Assembly: GCA_029204225.1 (NCBI GenBank)
Contig: CM055093.1
Location: 3,586,974 to 3,650,973 of the forward strand
Reading direction: 5' to 3'
DNA length: 64,000 bases
From: Diphasiastrum complanatum
Lineage: Eukaryota; Streptophyta; Lycopodiopsida; Lycopodiales; Lycopodiaceae
Shown piece by piece: positions 1 to 15,359 of this stretch (position 1 is its first letter; each line of letters starts with the position of its first letter). Under the pieces are notes generated by a model. It had not been told where the DNA came from. It made no database searches and was given only the letters and a program-made list of their open reading frames with translations. The translations under genes were made by a program, and so were the position numbers.

Positions 1-1367
1 AGATCTAGCACAAGGAAGCTCTTTAGACTTTGCATAAGATATGCCAATCTTATTGATGCTAGGAATTGACTTTTGAAAGTTGAGAGAACCACCAACATCC
101 ATTTCATTCCTCTTGTTAGACATAACAAATGCATCAAGCTTGTAAAGTCTATTCAAGCAACATACAAATGGAGTGATGAAGCAAACATCCCCAACAAACT
201 TTGTCTTGTACCCTTTCTTTAACATTTGACCAACACTTAGCAAATTCCTTGAAGGTGAAGGAATGTAAAGAACATCGTCAAGCCTTGCATTCCTATTAGT
301 AGAAAGACAAATAGGAATTGATCCAATACCTTTGATCATACACTCACCACCATTTGGCATGTGAACCACTTTCTTGGTTCCAACATAAGAGATCAAAGAA
401 GTAAAGAACTCCTTGTGACTAGTCATGTGTGAACTAGATCCACTATCTATCCACCATGAATCCTTGTCACTTCCACTTGACATTAGACTTGAAGAACACA
501 TCATGAGAGAATTACAAGAATCTAGATCCTCATTAGAACTACAAAAGTCTTTTTGCTTGTTTCTTATGACATTCATTTCCAAAATGACCTTTTATCCCAC
601 AATAAAAGCACTTGAACTTGACTTATCTTTCTTTCTAAAAGAAGTAGAAGAGGAGGAGGAGGAAGAGTGATCATCATGATCCGAGTTACCACCTTTGGAC
701 CATTTCCTTTGCCTTTACCTTTGCCTTTGACTTTGCCTTTTGTGAAGAAAGCCTCTTCACCTCCACCTTGTAAGGATGCACCATCAAGCTTTGATTGCAA
801 CCTATGTTCTTCAGCCAATAAGATTTCTTGCAAGTCAACCACACTTGGCAAGACTCTTTGAATGGCAAAACTTTGCACAAGGTTAGCATGTTCATCTAGC
901 AAACCATTCAACATAACCTGGACTATTTCACCATCTTTTATGCTTTCATCAATGCATGCTAGTTCATCACTTAAGGACTTAACCCTCAAGACAAATGCAT
1001 GAGCACTTTCTCCCTCTCTTTGTCTACTAAAAAATATTTGCCTCCTTAGGGTCAATACCCTAGATGTGGACTTTGATTCAAAGAGCTTCTTCAAGGCATT
1101 CCATGCCTCACTTGCACTTTGACTTTTACCAACTTCCTTGAGAAGTTCATTGGTAGCATTCATTTTAATGATATGAAGAGCCCTTTTAGCCTTCTTATCA
1201 ACCCTTTGTTGCTCTTGAACTATGAGTGGTCTCTCTTCAATTCCTGCAACTATGTCCATGAGTTCATTCAACTCAAGTAAGTACTCCATCCTCACTTGCC
1301 AAGTAGAATAGTTTGATGAACTCAACCTATCATTAGTTTCTAACATGATCCCACCATTGGAAGCCAT
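1..1367 (-). pseudogene. Copia-1 gag-pol: gag, zinc knuckle, protease, pre-integrase
   Basis: Translation starts at 1367 (MASNGGIMLETNDRLSSSNY) and gives a copia gag (UBN2/Retrotran_gag type) with the typical ELLKEVG, LTLRRQIF and LPSVVDLQEILLAEE blocks. A perfect CX2CX4HX4C knuckle (CFYCGIKGHFGNEC) is encoded at about 558-610 in a shifted frame, so there is a frameshift near 680-700 plus stops. Further left, 420-470 encodes the retropepsin start WWIDSGSSSHMTS, then the DVLYIPSPSRNLLSVGQM block of the copia protease/pre-integrase region. It encodes virus-like particle protein and polyprotein processing enzyme. It is not intact: gag and protease are not in one frame. The strongest homologue in this window is the Copia-2 gag. 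Confidence 0.85.
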
Positions 1368-2087
1368 GAATATAGTGATTCTTCAACTTTTAGGCTCTGT
1401 CCTAATGCACCTAGCACTCACTTTTCTCTCAACAAATGTTGGATAATGAGATCTCAGAAGATCTTGGACCCTAAAACACTTCTATCTTGAACCTGGCTGG
1501 TTTCCAAGCATAGAAAGGAAGATTGAAAACACATGCAACACTTTGCACACACTAAGAATGGATTACAAACTCAAACCAACCTGAACACACTCTTGTTTAA
1601 GCTCTCAAACTTTCCAGCAAGTGACCAAATCAAGTTATGGTGTGAAGAGTTACTTGCATTCTTAGAAAATACAAAAGACTAGGCTGCCAAGAATACCTAG
1701 AATTGAACAAACTTGATCAACATATGATCAACACACTAAGATATTGATTCAACATGTAAAAGCACATGTAAACCACACTTCTAAAAATTTATAAACTCCA
1801 TAGCTTGTCAAATCTTGGTGTTTAGATGTAGATCTAAGATCACTTCACATGAGAATGTTCCTCAACATATTAAGAACCTGAAAACACATTTGCATAATGG
1901 TTAAAACCTTCCAGCAAATGCTCCAATCAAATTACATTAGGAGAGTTACTTACATGCTCAACAAAGTACACCAAAATTTATGCAAAAGATTGTTGACAAT
2001 CTGTTCACCCAAAAGGGGATCTTTCATCCAAGTGAGAGCTTTGCTCAACCTTTTGGAGAAATACAAAATCACTCAAAGAGTATTTGT

Positions 2088-2160
2088 CATCCACTCAAGG
2101 AGAAGTTTCATCCACTTAAGGAGAGTGTTCATCCACAAAGGAGAGTGTTCATCCACAGAA
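2088..2160. repeat. Short tandem array in the Copia-1 leader
   Basis: Four copies of a 20-21 bp unit, each containing CATCCAC followed by AAGGAGA-like sequence, start at about 2088, 2109, 2130 and 2150. The array lies in the untranslated leader between the primer site and gag. Confidence 0.75.
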
Positions 2161-2444
2161 GTGGAGATTGTCAACAATACATTGAACATAACATTGTTAG
2201 TATTGAATATGCACAAGCCTCACAATCAACAAATGATTAGGTGTTATGATCCAATCCAAAATAGCCTCTTCTCAGCCTTTGATCTTCGATAAACCTGAAA
2301 TATGCTTTTGATCCACAAGTTCAACTCACAAAACAAAGGTTAGTAAGATTTGATCAACAATGCAATGCATAATCATGCTAGAACTTGATCAAACATCCAA
2401 ATATCACCATAAATGGAAACCTTACTAAAAATAACATCCAACTA

Positions 2445-2456
2445 GCTCTGATACCA
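2445..2456 (-). other. Primer-binding site (tRNA-iMet) of Copia-1
   Basis: On the minus strand this reads TGGTATCAGAGC, the plant initiator-methionine tRNA primer site used by most copia elements. It lies immediately inside the 5' LTR with no spacer. Confidence 0.92.
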
Positions 2457-3025
2457 TGTGAAAAAAGTGGATCTTGAATGGATCCAAACTCCCAAAATAC
2501 TTGGCTAAGATCTTTGCACAACAAGCTACAAAAGCTAGAAATGGCAAAGCATCCTAATGCTACCTTTGATACACATGAACTTGACAAAGCATTCAAGAGC
2601 CAAAAGAAACTAATAAAGGTACTGATGGCAGCCAAAAATAGCAGCATACCAGCCCTACAACAGCAGCCTATCACTTTTGGAAACCTATTAAGATCATACA
2701 CAAAAGCTTGAAGACAATACACAAAGCAATACTCTCAATGGAGGAAGAAACTGTGACAATGATCTATTGATCTGTCTCAACAATACAATAAGCTTCTCCA
2801 ACCTGTTCTACACAAATTTCAGCCTAATATAGGTGAGAGAAATGACTCTCTCTCCTCTCTCTAGAACTTAGGACCCAATTTTAGGATAGCAGTAGCCTAA
2901 AATAGCCAATTTTGGCCTATATGTCCAAATAACATGATTTTGGTGTCATTTTGAAGGTCCTGAAGTTTGAGACTTCTTCAATATGAAATATATACTAAAA
3001 TAAAAGTATCTAGGCCTCTTTCACA
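2457..3025 (-). repeat. 5' LTR of Copia-1
   Basis: The segment has the terminal inverted repeat TGTGAAA at 2457 and TTTCACA ending at 3025, so it starts TG and ends CA. Its inner edge touches the primer-binding site at 2445-2456. Its outer edge abuts coding sequence of G1. Length is 569 bp. The partner LTR is outside the window, so the boundary rests on the termini, primer site and break in G1. Confidence 0.82.
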
Positions 3026-6291
<3,266 letters not shown>

Positions 6292-7699
6292 CTCATACTT
6301 CATCCTTCTAGCTCACACTATATTGGGCGGCCAGCTACATTGATCACATTTCTCTACAGCTTAGCACTAGCACCATAGGTATTTTTGCCTTCGTTGGACA
6401 CATCGCTCTTGTTGCAAAATATGTATTATACTCCTTACGGGGCCATGATAAGCCTCCTTGGCAGTTTCATGACAACATACTGATATGCAACAACATTGTT
6501 TCATATTTCTTGATGCTCATCAATTGTAGCTTACAGCTATGACATGAGTTCTGACCATACTATGACATGCCTCATTTAGACAACATTGGTTCTACGAATT
6601 TGGGCACCCTTCATACATAGCAGTAGAGCACTGGACCTTAGCCTTTTTGTGCTATTTTAGAGGTAGATTTATCACATAAATACATTGTTGAATAATATGT
6701 AGCAAATCGCTCTCCCATTGACGGAGGATTGCAAATTTGTACCATACTTTCTAGTTGCCATTTGTTGTCCTCTTTATGAAATATCTTTCCTAGTTGTATA
6801 AAGAAATCTTATGACATATTTTCAGATACATAGACATCTAATATGGGTAAAGTATGCATATTTGATCAATGAAACACTACTTGGCAGTCGTAGTGCTTAG
6901 TAATTCGAATACGTGTAGAACATTGGCATAGATTTCCGTTTTCGTGCCAATCCATGTATTAAGGGTTTGTTGGTTTTTTTTGAATACATTAAAGATGCCA
7001 AAACTTCTTCTTGACTTTATTTTTTTTGGGATGATTTAATGATAATAGACGAATTTTACTAGTAAGTGAGAGATGGCTAATGCTCAGGACATATTCAGGT
7101 ACTATATTAAGTACACTTTCTTTTCAATTGAGATTTATTCAATAACTTATATTTGCAGACCTAAAATTAAATTATATGAACAATTTTAGGGAAAGCATTT
7201 CATACCTTCTTTATAAATAATTAACTTTGTAAGAACTATTCAACTTTACCTAAAAGGTTATAAAGTTGTGTTACTCATAATCCACACGATATCAGAGATG
7301 TCAAATTGTTTTATTCCAATTGTCTTTAGTAGACCATTTGACGTATACTCTTTAAGTTTTGTCATTACAAGGAAAGAAACAATATGAATCAATGTTTAGA
7401 TGGTCGAAGCTAGAATTGTAGCTATTATATGTAGGAGTGGGTTGTTGATTCTAGGTAGTTGGTATGGCATGGATTTGCATCAACTACTTACCATAGTTCA
7501 TAAACATTCATGAGTATACATGAAGTCTAAAGGGTCACTATGCCACGGAGCTGTCTTGATGTTGGTGGCTATGAATGAATCACACCCTCTTTGCTATTAG
7601 TGAATGATTACAATATTTGCTCATGTACGTTAGTTAATGAGCAATGTTAATACAATTGGCCCAGGACTTGTCTTGGATCTTTGTTTAGTCTTCTTAGCA
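6292..7699. other. AT-rich DNA, no gene recognised
   Basis: No coding segment, LTR end, primer site or RNA gene could be recognised on either strand. If G2 had a pol region and 3' LTR, they would be expected here on the minus strand. I see no reverse transcriptase, RNase H or integrase motif and no copy of the 12647-13392 LTR. Confidence 0.5.
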
Positions 7700-7745
7700 A
7701 GAATTGATCATGGAGGTGATGACTTTCGGGATGATAAATCTTTCT

Positions 7746-10726
7746 TCACAGGTGAATACTTCCTAGACGATGATGTCTTGCTGGAGATCTAAATGAAGAA
7801 TCATTCTTGACTTTTCCTTTGCCTTTATCCAATAGAGGTGGCACTTCCTTTGAATCAATATTTTGAGGGGGGTTTTCCCATTTCAGGACCGTATTATAAT
7901 GTTGCTTTGCTTGTTTTTTCGTCATCGAACCTGTCATCCTGTCTCCCTTCAATATAACTGCTTTGGGAAATTTGATTGTTGGTTCATCAGGAACATTACG
8001 CACTCCAAATCTGGTCGGATCCATATGATGTAGAATCTGTTCATCCGTAAGTTCTGCATTGCCATCATAAGTTTGGTATGAGATCATCCTCAATTGGATC
8101 TGGTATAGGTTCCGTTGATATCCAGGCTACATTCAGCATATTTAGTGGAAATGTGATTGGCGTATCCAAAGTTCGATCTAACAAGGAAATCTTGCTCATC
8201 TCTGATTGAATATCTTGTTGACACATATATCCTGCTGTACAATCAATTGTTGCAAGAGCTTCGTTCCAATTGACAGTATCCGTTTGAGAATCGTAGTGAA
8301 CCCAATTTTTTTGCTGGTCGATCACAAGTGTGATCCGTTGTTGATGAATTGTCATTCGCTTTTTGAACCACTGGCTTGATAGTCCAAGTCGTAAGATCAA
8401 CTTTAACTGCACGTTCACGATTTTCAAAAGTGATTTTGCCGGTACCCCAGTTATGAATTACTTGCGCAACTCATAACCATGGACGTCCTAAGAGAACTCG
8501 GTAGACATTTGGTGCTTCTGGTAAGTCCATCACGACGAAAGTAATGACGAACTGTACTCCTACAATCCTGATAGGTATATCTTCCACCATTCCTCGTGGA
8601 CGAACTGTCGTTTGATCAACTAGCTTAATAGCAAAAGTAGCAGGCTTAATCTTTGTAAGGCCCCATTTTGTACATAGGTTTGTAGAAATCAGGTTAACTC
8701 CTGAACTGCCATCTATCACGGCTGCTTCTTTAGAAAATTGTCTATGTTGTATCGACATAGTGATATTCTTTTGTTCACTTTCCCAAGCGGCTCCAACATG
8801 GAGTACATCGTTAGATTCTTCAAATCCCGCACAAAAAAGCGGCTCCTGATGGTCTTCTGATTCTTCTTGAGCTAACTTTTACGCTAAGACTTCTTTTGCT
8901 TTTGGCACCAACTTTAGGAACTCTCCCAATGAAATATTGATCTTGCTAGACAAAATATTCATGAGTAATTTTGTATGTGGTGCTTCCGGTTCAGTCATCT
9001 TGAAGGATTTTTCGTGATGATGTAATTGAACATTCATATTCGTACGCAAATTTCTTGGAGGCTGCAATGGTGAAGACCGAACTTCAGCTGTTACTTTAGC
9101 AGCTTCAAGGTCATCTTCTTCTTGCAGATGTTTAATCCACTGTCTCATATCCTGATATCTTTGTTTTTCTGCATTAAGATTTGGATAGACTTCCGATGCT
9201 GTTGGTGTATCATTCAATGGTATGGAATCAGTAGGTACTAAATCCACTACTGGTTCTTTTTGCTTTTGTGCTCTGGTGACCACCATTAAGGGTGCACTTG
9301 GTTTATTTTGAGCTACCGATCCTTGCTTAATTGTTATCAAATTTACAGGTGCTGTAGCTGGTGGTGGCTTCGGTCTTGCTGGACAGTCTTTATAGCAATG
9401 CCCATATCCAAAGTCACGACAGAATGGCACAAATTTTTCTTTATTTGGGCATTCTGCAATTCCGTGATTTTCTCCACATGCAAAGCATCCAAGAGGTGCT
9501 TTGGCCCAATTTCTCGAGGCTTGTTGTTGAGCGACAACATAAATGGCATATTGTTCAGAAGATCCTCCTTCCTAATCATTACCATAGTTCCATTGCTCAG
9601 CACTTTCGTAAGGTTCTGGTTCCATCAAATTGAAAGGAGGAGCGGAGTGTTTTGGTGGGGCAGGCAACGCTAGCCGTTCCGGGTATCCAAGAGTAGATTG
9701 TCGCAGTCTTCCTGCTGGATTGCCTCCATACTATGGATCTCGATATCCCATATGGACATACCGTTGCTGAATTATCCGAGGGTTGAAGTTGCAAAAGACA
9801 GTCTCATGGTCAGGTGAATTACACAGATGGCAAACACTGATTTCCATTCATTTTTTCAATTGAGGACACTCGTTTACTGTGTGATTTCCTGTACAAATAG
9901 AACACCAGACATTTTCCCTGGTAGGAAAAGTCTTTGCAAACTTCTCAGGTTCCCTGTTCGCTTCTCTGTGGAAATTTTCCAATGCTTTGATCTTCTCATC
10001 AAATTGCAACTGCAACTTTTCCATCTGTTTTTGCTGGGTCTTCCCAAGTTTCTCGAACTCATTGAGCATCATTTCTGCAGTAGCATTGGCATTTGTTGAT
10101 GCAATAGTGGTGGATGTCGTAGTAGTCTGCCCTGCTGTATAAGACAACATACTGACATTCGGCTCATCATCTGAATCTTCATCCTCCTCCCAAATTGCAT
10201 CGTCCATCGCATTTTGCAAAAGTGCGTACTCATTATGGCGTTTCAGCTCACGTCTGATCCGTTTAGGTAGACCTGACAAAAACCACATAATCATGGCATT
10301 TTCATTAATCAGCTCAATCTCACATTCAGATCTAAGACTTTTCACCCTTTCGATGTAATCTCGAAACATTTTCCGCTTTTCCATTTTAATTCTACTTAAA
10401 AGTAGGAAAGGGTTTTCCATAAACTTTCGCGGTTTGAACCGTGTGATAAGGGCTCGTTTAACAACCTCCCAATCTGTACGCTTAGTTTCATCTTGGTTAT
10501 AGTACCAATCTTGTGCTGCGCCTGTTAAGGCCATAGGAAACAACTTAAGTTTATCTTGAGGATAAATCTCACCATAGACCTCACAGGATTCAGCATAGAT
10601 CTGAAGAAATCTAACTGGATCTGTTAATCCATTATATTTGGGTAGATCCAATCGGGGTGCTCTTCTAACAATAATTGGATTGACCTCCTGTGGAGCACCT
10701 CCAGGAGTAGCTCTAGGGACAACCAT
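7746..10726 (-). pseudogene. G2 gag-protease (four zinc knuckles, retropepsin)
   Basis: An open frame from 10726 to 9848 (292 codons, MVVPRATPGGAPQEVNPIIV) contains the gag core (RLDLPKYNGLTDPVRFLQIY, AAQDWYYNQD), the FLSGLPKRIRREL block, an acidic patch and a coiled coil of about 60 residues. Knuckle 1 is CSICTGNHTVNEC. In other frames follow CHLCNSPDHETVFC, CFACGENHGIAEC and a degenerate FCRDFGYGHCYKDC (minus strand 9380-9820). The protease at 8471-8758 has AAVIDGSSGVNLIS and RVLLGRPWL; the usual DSG/DTG is DGS here, so it is probably inactive. After it, 8065-8427 encodes a domain with DTVNWNEALATIDC that matches G1, and 7746-8093 a basic tail. At least four frame breaks separate these parts. 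Confidence 0.78.
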
Positions 10727-10980
10727 CTTTACAAATTTAGATCAAATCGATAATGAGATTGGATATAGATTCTTCCAAAAAACTATCTTAGATCAGATCT
10801 GCTAGCTCTATTCCACTTTTCAAGAATCTGATTCTATATGATGAAAAACTACCCAAAATTCGATCAATCAATACTTCTAAAAAATGATAAATCTCTCGGA
10901 GTCTAATTTAGAATATATCAGATTTGATCCAAATTTTGACAGAGACTTGATCTGGAAAATCAGAAACTAAAAATAGGACT

Positions 10981-11619
10981 GACGAAGGTTCTCTAGGCAA
11001 AGGTTGTCTGAACGAAGGTTCAACAGTACTATTTCGGGATAAAAACTCTTTGAATACTTTTCTGGCAATTTCTTGGGAAATAACCTTCGCCGACTTCTCA
11101 GATGGAAGATCTGACACAAATAAAACTATGGACAACTGGACGAAGGTTTCTGACACAAGCAAATACTGTTTTTGTAATCTGACGAGGGTAAAAATCAGGA
11201 TTTTTTGTGATCTGATCAAGAAGAATCTTCGCCGAACTCAAAAATAGTAGTTTATTATAGATAAAATATTTTGGAAACTCGGCAAAGGTTCTGGCGAAGG
11301 ATCAGAGTAATACTGATAATTTTGCAAAAAAGTGACTTTTTTAGCAAAAGTATGACAATATGACAACTGATCCTTTGAAAATCTTTCTATTTTTGGTATT
11401 ATTCTTCGTCGACCTGGCAGTAGATAGATCTGAATCACATCTAAGCACAGTGAATCGGGCGAAGGTTCTTTTTTTGTTTTTTTTAGGGTTTTGATAATTT
11501 TTGGTGTTTTTTTGGTGGTTTTTCCGATGTTTCTGGAAATCTGCTGAGAATTGATCTTTTCCCTTCAAGCTGAAGGTTTTGTAAACAAAACCAAAGGTTT
11601 CTACAACTCGACGAAGGTT
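10981..11619 (-). repeat. Dispersed CGAAGGTT-type repeats in the G2 leader
   Basis: The untranslated leader between primer site and gag carries repeated GACGAAGGTT/GGCAAAGGTT motifs on the plus strand at about 10981, 10996, 11011, 11139, 11281, 11458, 11591 and 11610. There are further degenerate ones, and inverted AACCTTCGCCGA forms near 11082. Spacing is irregular. Confidence 0.7.
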
Positions 11620-12624
11620 TCCTGAAAGAGGGTAAAAAGTTCTGAGCTCTGATGACGCTTTTTGTCTCTTTTTGACCAAATTTGACAGATTTGACCGATT
11701 TTTGTTATTTTCTCTGATATCTCAGATCCAAATGGATTTTAAGATTGGTGATCTGAATAGCTTTCCCTATTTAATAAATTTCAAGCAAGCAAATCCACTC
11801 AAATCAAGCAAAATCAATGCCAAACTAACCCTAAAATGAAAATTTAACACTATGTGAAGAATTGCCAAAAATTGGCAAATCTAGCTTGATCAAAAACCAT
11901 GTAGAATAGTGTAAATTGTGTACACAAGTGGGTCCCACACATGTGAGGCCATGATGCCACCATCCTAATGTAGGTTAGGTCAAGTCAAGAGAGTTGGTCA
12001 TGTCTATTTGGTGGTCATCCCTACTTTATAGGACCTACACCTAAGTTTAAGGTGAAAATTTGACCAACTAGCTACCTACCAAGCATAACTCTAGGAAATA
12101 GACTAGGGTTTCATTTTAGGTCAAGGAGAGTGAGTTAACTTCCTTATTACATGCTGGAAATCCACCTAACTTCAAGAAGGAAGTCGAATTTGCTATGTAT
12201 TCCCTCTCTCCATAGTGAGAAGATAGAAACTTTTTGGAGCCTCAAGGAGAAACTCGAGTTTCCTCTCATTGTATGGTGATTACTCTATTTTTCCAATGAA
12301 ACCCAGCTTTGGCACTTTGTAAACATTGTCTACAGGCTGTACTACAGCCTTATTTCCACACATGTGGAGTTGGATTAGACTATTTGATCAATGCTTTGAT
12401 TGTCTCTACTTGTTTCCTATCAAGCTGCTAAACTAGATCTTGTTTTCTGATGACTAGTTTCTGATAGATTGTTTAACAAGCATACAATCACCTTGTGGAT
12501 TATTCAAAGATCCATTTATGGTCCTTAGTACTATACTTTTCACAAACTATTCATGCCACGACAAGATGCCTAATGCAAGCTAACCATCAGCCAAACATGC
12601 TGCAAACTGAAAAATTGGCGTAGA

Positions 12625-12642
12625 TCCTCGGCAACGGTACCA
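12625..12642 (-). other. Primer-binding site (tRNA-Asp) of G2
   Basis: The minus strand reads TGGTACCGTTGCCGAGGA. The 3' end of plant tRNA-Asp predicts TGGCGCCGTTGCCGGGGA, so 16 of 18 positions agree. This primer is characteristic of Tat/Athila-type gypsy elements. Confidence 0.82.
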
Positions 12643-13028
12643 AAATTGTAGTAGGTTTCTTTCCTTGCCTAACTTGAATCCAAGATCTAGCCAATCTAGC
12701 ATCAAAGAGACGGAGTTAGTTGTCACGCGTAGGTTCGTTCCCATGAGAGCGATGGTATAGTTCAGATTTCAACATGAATGGAGGATCTAACACTAACATC
12801 CATTAACACTAAGCATTAACACTACATCCATTAACCCTAAATGCACAACAATGATAGAAACTTACTCTTCTCTCTCTCCCTTTCTCTCTCACAAAAAGCA
12901 TAAAAAGTAGCAATCCCAATAATGATCAAATCCAACAATTAGCAAAATCCAAAGAAAGCATGCGAAATGGAGGAGAAGAAAGGAAGAGCAAGGACATTCA
13001 TCAATCCATTTCTAAAGAGAACCAATCT

Positions 13029-13036
13029 GCTTTATT
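13029..13036 (-). terminator. Polyadenylation signal in the G2 LTR
   Basis: The minus strand reads AATAAAGC just downstream of the LTR TATA box. This fits the R-region polyadenylation signal of an LTR. Confidence 0.5.
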
Positions 13037-13078
13037 GAAATGAGGAAATGAACATGAGGAGCAACTTGAGTTGGTCCC

Positions 13079-13087
13079 TTTTTATAG
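13079..13087 (-). promoter_or_regulatory. TATA box in the G2 LTR
   Basis: On the minus strand this reads CTATAAAAA followed by GGGACC, in the middle of the LTR and about 45 bp upstream of an AATAAA signal. That is the usual U3-R arrangement and supports retroelement transcription leftwards. Confidence 0.65.
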
Positions 13088-13392
13088 TAGAGAGGAGGAC
13101 CTTGGCCTCTGAATCCTATTGGTCCAGTCTTGCCTCTCTTTTTATTCAAATTTAAAAAAGTGTGGGAACCATCAAAATTGGAGGGAAACCCAACTTTATT
13201 CACTAACTTGACATTTAGGGCCTGCGACATTAAAAGTCCCGCAAAAAGGCCTAAAGTCCTTTTATTAACTTTTAACTAATCAATCAAATAACTATGTGAT
13301 CATCGGGTTGGACTTACACACGCAGGGTGCCAAATCCCTCTCACTTATTAACTAGGGTTAGGGTTGCCTTGGGATCCGCAAACCCTTCAACA

Positions 13393-14573
13393 GTAGATTG
13401 GATCTTTTGTAGATCAAAACTCAAATTAGGTTTATATACTTGATCAATTCTGATTTCACACTTCACATACTAGATTTGGCTGATTTTTGATGCATTAGAA
13501 AGCTTAAGTGGTGGCTACAAGATTGCATATCAAGATTTAGGCAATTGCATGTAGAATTTGAAATATTCAATTTTTTGTGATTTTGTGAAACTCTAATTTA
13601 GATCGAATCTCTAGTTTGTGAGGTTACTGAACTTCATTTGAGTGGGTTTCAATCTTAAGAAGTGGCAAGAGGCATTAGATTGATGATAGATCATAGGTTG
13701 ATCAAGATTTCTCTATTCTATGTGTTGATTTGCTAGATATAAGTGCTAGAAGATAATTGAGAGGTTCCACATCTTTGTGATTTTTGAAAGCATTTGTTAT
13801 TGTTCAAAAGAGTGCTTTGTGCATTGGAATAGGTTGAAAGCGAGGATCAGGTCATTGCTACATGGCTACATCAAGTGGATTCATGTTGGAAGGCAATGAT
13901 ATGCTTACCTCAAGTAGCTATTCATTGTGGAAAGTGAGGATGGAATCATTATTGTTTTGGATGAATGATGTAGGTTTGGAAGAGAGGCCAGCAACACAAC
14001 AAGATCAAGTGAGGTGTGACAAGAGGGCCAAAAGAGCTCTACACATGATAAAGATGAATGTTACCAATGAACTTCTCAAGGAAGTTGGTAACAGTACTTC
14101 ATCAAATGATGCCTGGGATTCATTGAAGAAGCTCTATGAATCCAAGTCTACATCTAGAGTGTTGACTCTAAGAAGACAAATCTTTCAAAGTTTGCAAAAG
14201 AGTGAAGAGAGTCCAAATATTTTTGTTTTGAGAGTAAAAGCTTTGAATTATGAGTTAGCTTGTATTGATGAGAGCATTACGGAAGGAGAGCTTGTTCAAG
14301 TTAATCTTAATGGATTGTTGGATTCTCATGCTAACATTGTACAAAGTCTTGCTATTCAAAGAACTTTGCCAAATTTGATGGATCTTCAAGAGATTTTGAT
14401 CAATGAAGAATATAGGCTTCAAGCAAGAATCAACATCTCAAGTTGGAGAGGAGGCTATGTTCATCAAGGGCAAATACCAAAAGCAAAAGTAAGTGGTCTG
14501 AAAGTCAGGATCAAGGGGAGGCTTCTTCAAATGGAAAAAAGAAAGATAGGTCAAAGCTCAAGTGCTTTTATTG
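13393..14573 (+). pseudogene. Copia-2 leader and gag, truncated
   Basis: 13393-13861 is an AT-rich leader with no primer site, because the G2 LTR cuts it off on the left. Gag starts at 13862 (MATSSGFMLEGNDMLTSSSY) and is clearly homologous to the Copia-1 gag: TNELLKEVG, ESKSTSRVLTLRRQIF, NLMDLQEILINEE. After a frame change it reaches the first half of the CCHC knuckle (KLKCFYC at 14557-14574), where Copia-3 interrupts it. The rest of the knuckle appears to resume after Copia-3 at about 17436 (HKDGEH). The gag is therefore cut in two and also frameshifted. Confidence 0.8.
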
Positions 14574-14593
14574 TGTATCTGACAATGAATTTA

Positions 14594-15359
14594 TGAACAA
14601 CAGATAATGTCTAATGAAATAAATCTACTAACAAAATTGAACAAGCATCACAACATTCACAGATTGCACATTGAGCAGAGAAGATGTACTCGTCTATATT
14701 ATCAGAATCGAGTATACAATGGAAGTTCTTTTATTGAGCGCTGTATGTTTCCCAAATCAGCACGTCGGCGTGAGAGAGGTGTGTCTTCTCACGAATGGAA
14801 CTAGCTATTGCTAGAACAATCTTTCCTCCTTGATACGCACCTCGCTGAGTGTTGTGTTCAGGATTCTCTCTCTGTTTGTGTGTGTATATTTGTCTTTGAT
14901 CCAATACATATATTATGTTGGATTAGATTACAAGATTGATTAGCTAAGTTTAAGCTAAGCATCCATTTAGGTACATTTCTGTTAACGTTGCATGGCAGCG
15001 GTGGATCGTGATGGTTTGAAAACTTCACGTCCAAGTAGTTGAGGTCCGATAGTTCGTCCATGCCCGATAGTTTGTCCTTGCCCTGGTTTGCATGTGGATA
15101 CTCGGAAGTGTCAGTCTGACCCGAAGTGTCGGTCTCCTGAGTATGTGGCAAAAAGGCCAAAAAGACTGAAGGTTGGTTGAAACAAAATCTTGGGTCATTT
15201 TAGACCTACTGTCGCATTTTATCAAAATTGCGAAAAATGCAAACTATGTGACAAATTGTTAAAAAATGCAGACTGTGCAAAAACTAGTTAAAATATGCAA
15301 CAATCTAAAAGACAAGGAAAAATACTAAGGCTTTAAAATAGAGACTTAATGTTTTTTCA
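14594..15359 (-). repeat. 3' LTR of Copia-3
   Basis: 14916-15359 matches 17012-17437 closely over its whole length. The further stretch 14594-14915 has the look of the R-U5 part (ending TGTTGTTCA on the minus strand) and has no counterpart at the other end. The left boundary at 14594 is inferred; the boundary at 15359 is firm. Confidence 0.72.

Larger units (their letters stand above)
1..3025 (-). mobile_element. Copia-1: 5' part of a Ty1/copia LTR retrotransposon
   Basis: Reading the minus strand from 3025 leftwards: a 5' LTR, an adjacent tRNA-iMet primer site, a leader of about 1.1 kb, gag with a CCHC knuckle, then the protease and pre-integrase region running off the left edge. The order is that of Pseudoviridae-type (Ty1/copia) elements. 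The right LTR edge cuts directly into the protease-side coding region of the gypsy-type element G1, so Copia-1 is the younger insertion. The 3' half and 3' LTR lie outside the window, so the target-site duplication cannot be checked; it should start with the bases at 3026-3030. Confidence 0.9.
7700..13392 (-). mobile_element. G2: gag-protease LTR retroelement with tRNA-Asp primer site
   Basis: On the minus strand: 5' LTR 12647-13392, primer site 12625-12642, leader of about 1.9 kb, gag from 10726, zinc knuckles, retropepsin near 8471-8758 and a post-protease region fading out near 7746. The tRNA-Asp primer is typical of the Tat/Athila side of Ty3/gypsy. No reverse transcriptase or 3' LTR is seen to the left. 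It is either a 3'-truncated element or a gag-protease-only non-autonomous element of the TR-GAG kind. Its left end is set only where recognisable coding stops. Confidence 0.72.
12647..13392 (-). repeat. 5' LTR of G2
   Basis: The segment starts TGTAGTAGG and ends CTTCAACA on the plus strand (TG..CA), 4 bp from the tRNA-Asp primer site. It holds a TATA box and an AATAAA signal in minus-strand order. The outer boundary at 13392 is inferred from CA and from the change to copia-type leader sequence; no second LTR is present for alignment. Confidence 0.62.

Noticed and set aside
573-1367. Copia gag as a host gene
   Set aside because: It has a retroelement primer site and LTR upstream and knuckle/protease sequence downstream, so it is element gag.
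10981-11619. The CGAAGGTT motifs as a CRISPR array
   Set aside because: Motifs are only 8-10 bp, irregularly spaced, in both orientations, and lie in a plant retroelement leader.
14607-14804. Small plus-strand open frame between Copia-2 gag and Copia-3
   Set aside because: It falls within the inferred R-U5 part of the Copia-3 3' LTR and has no protein features.
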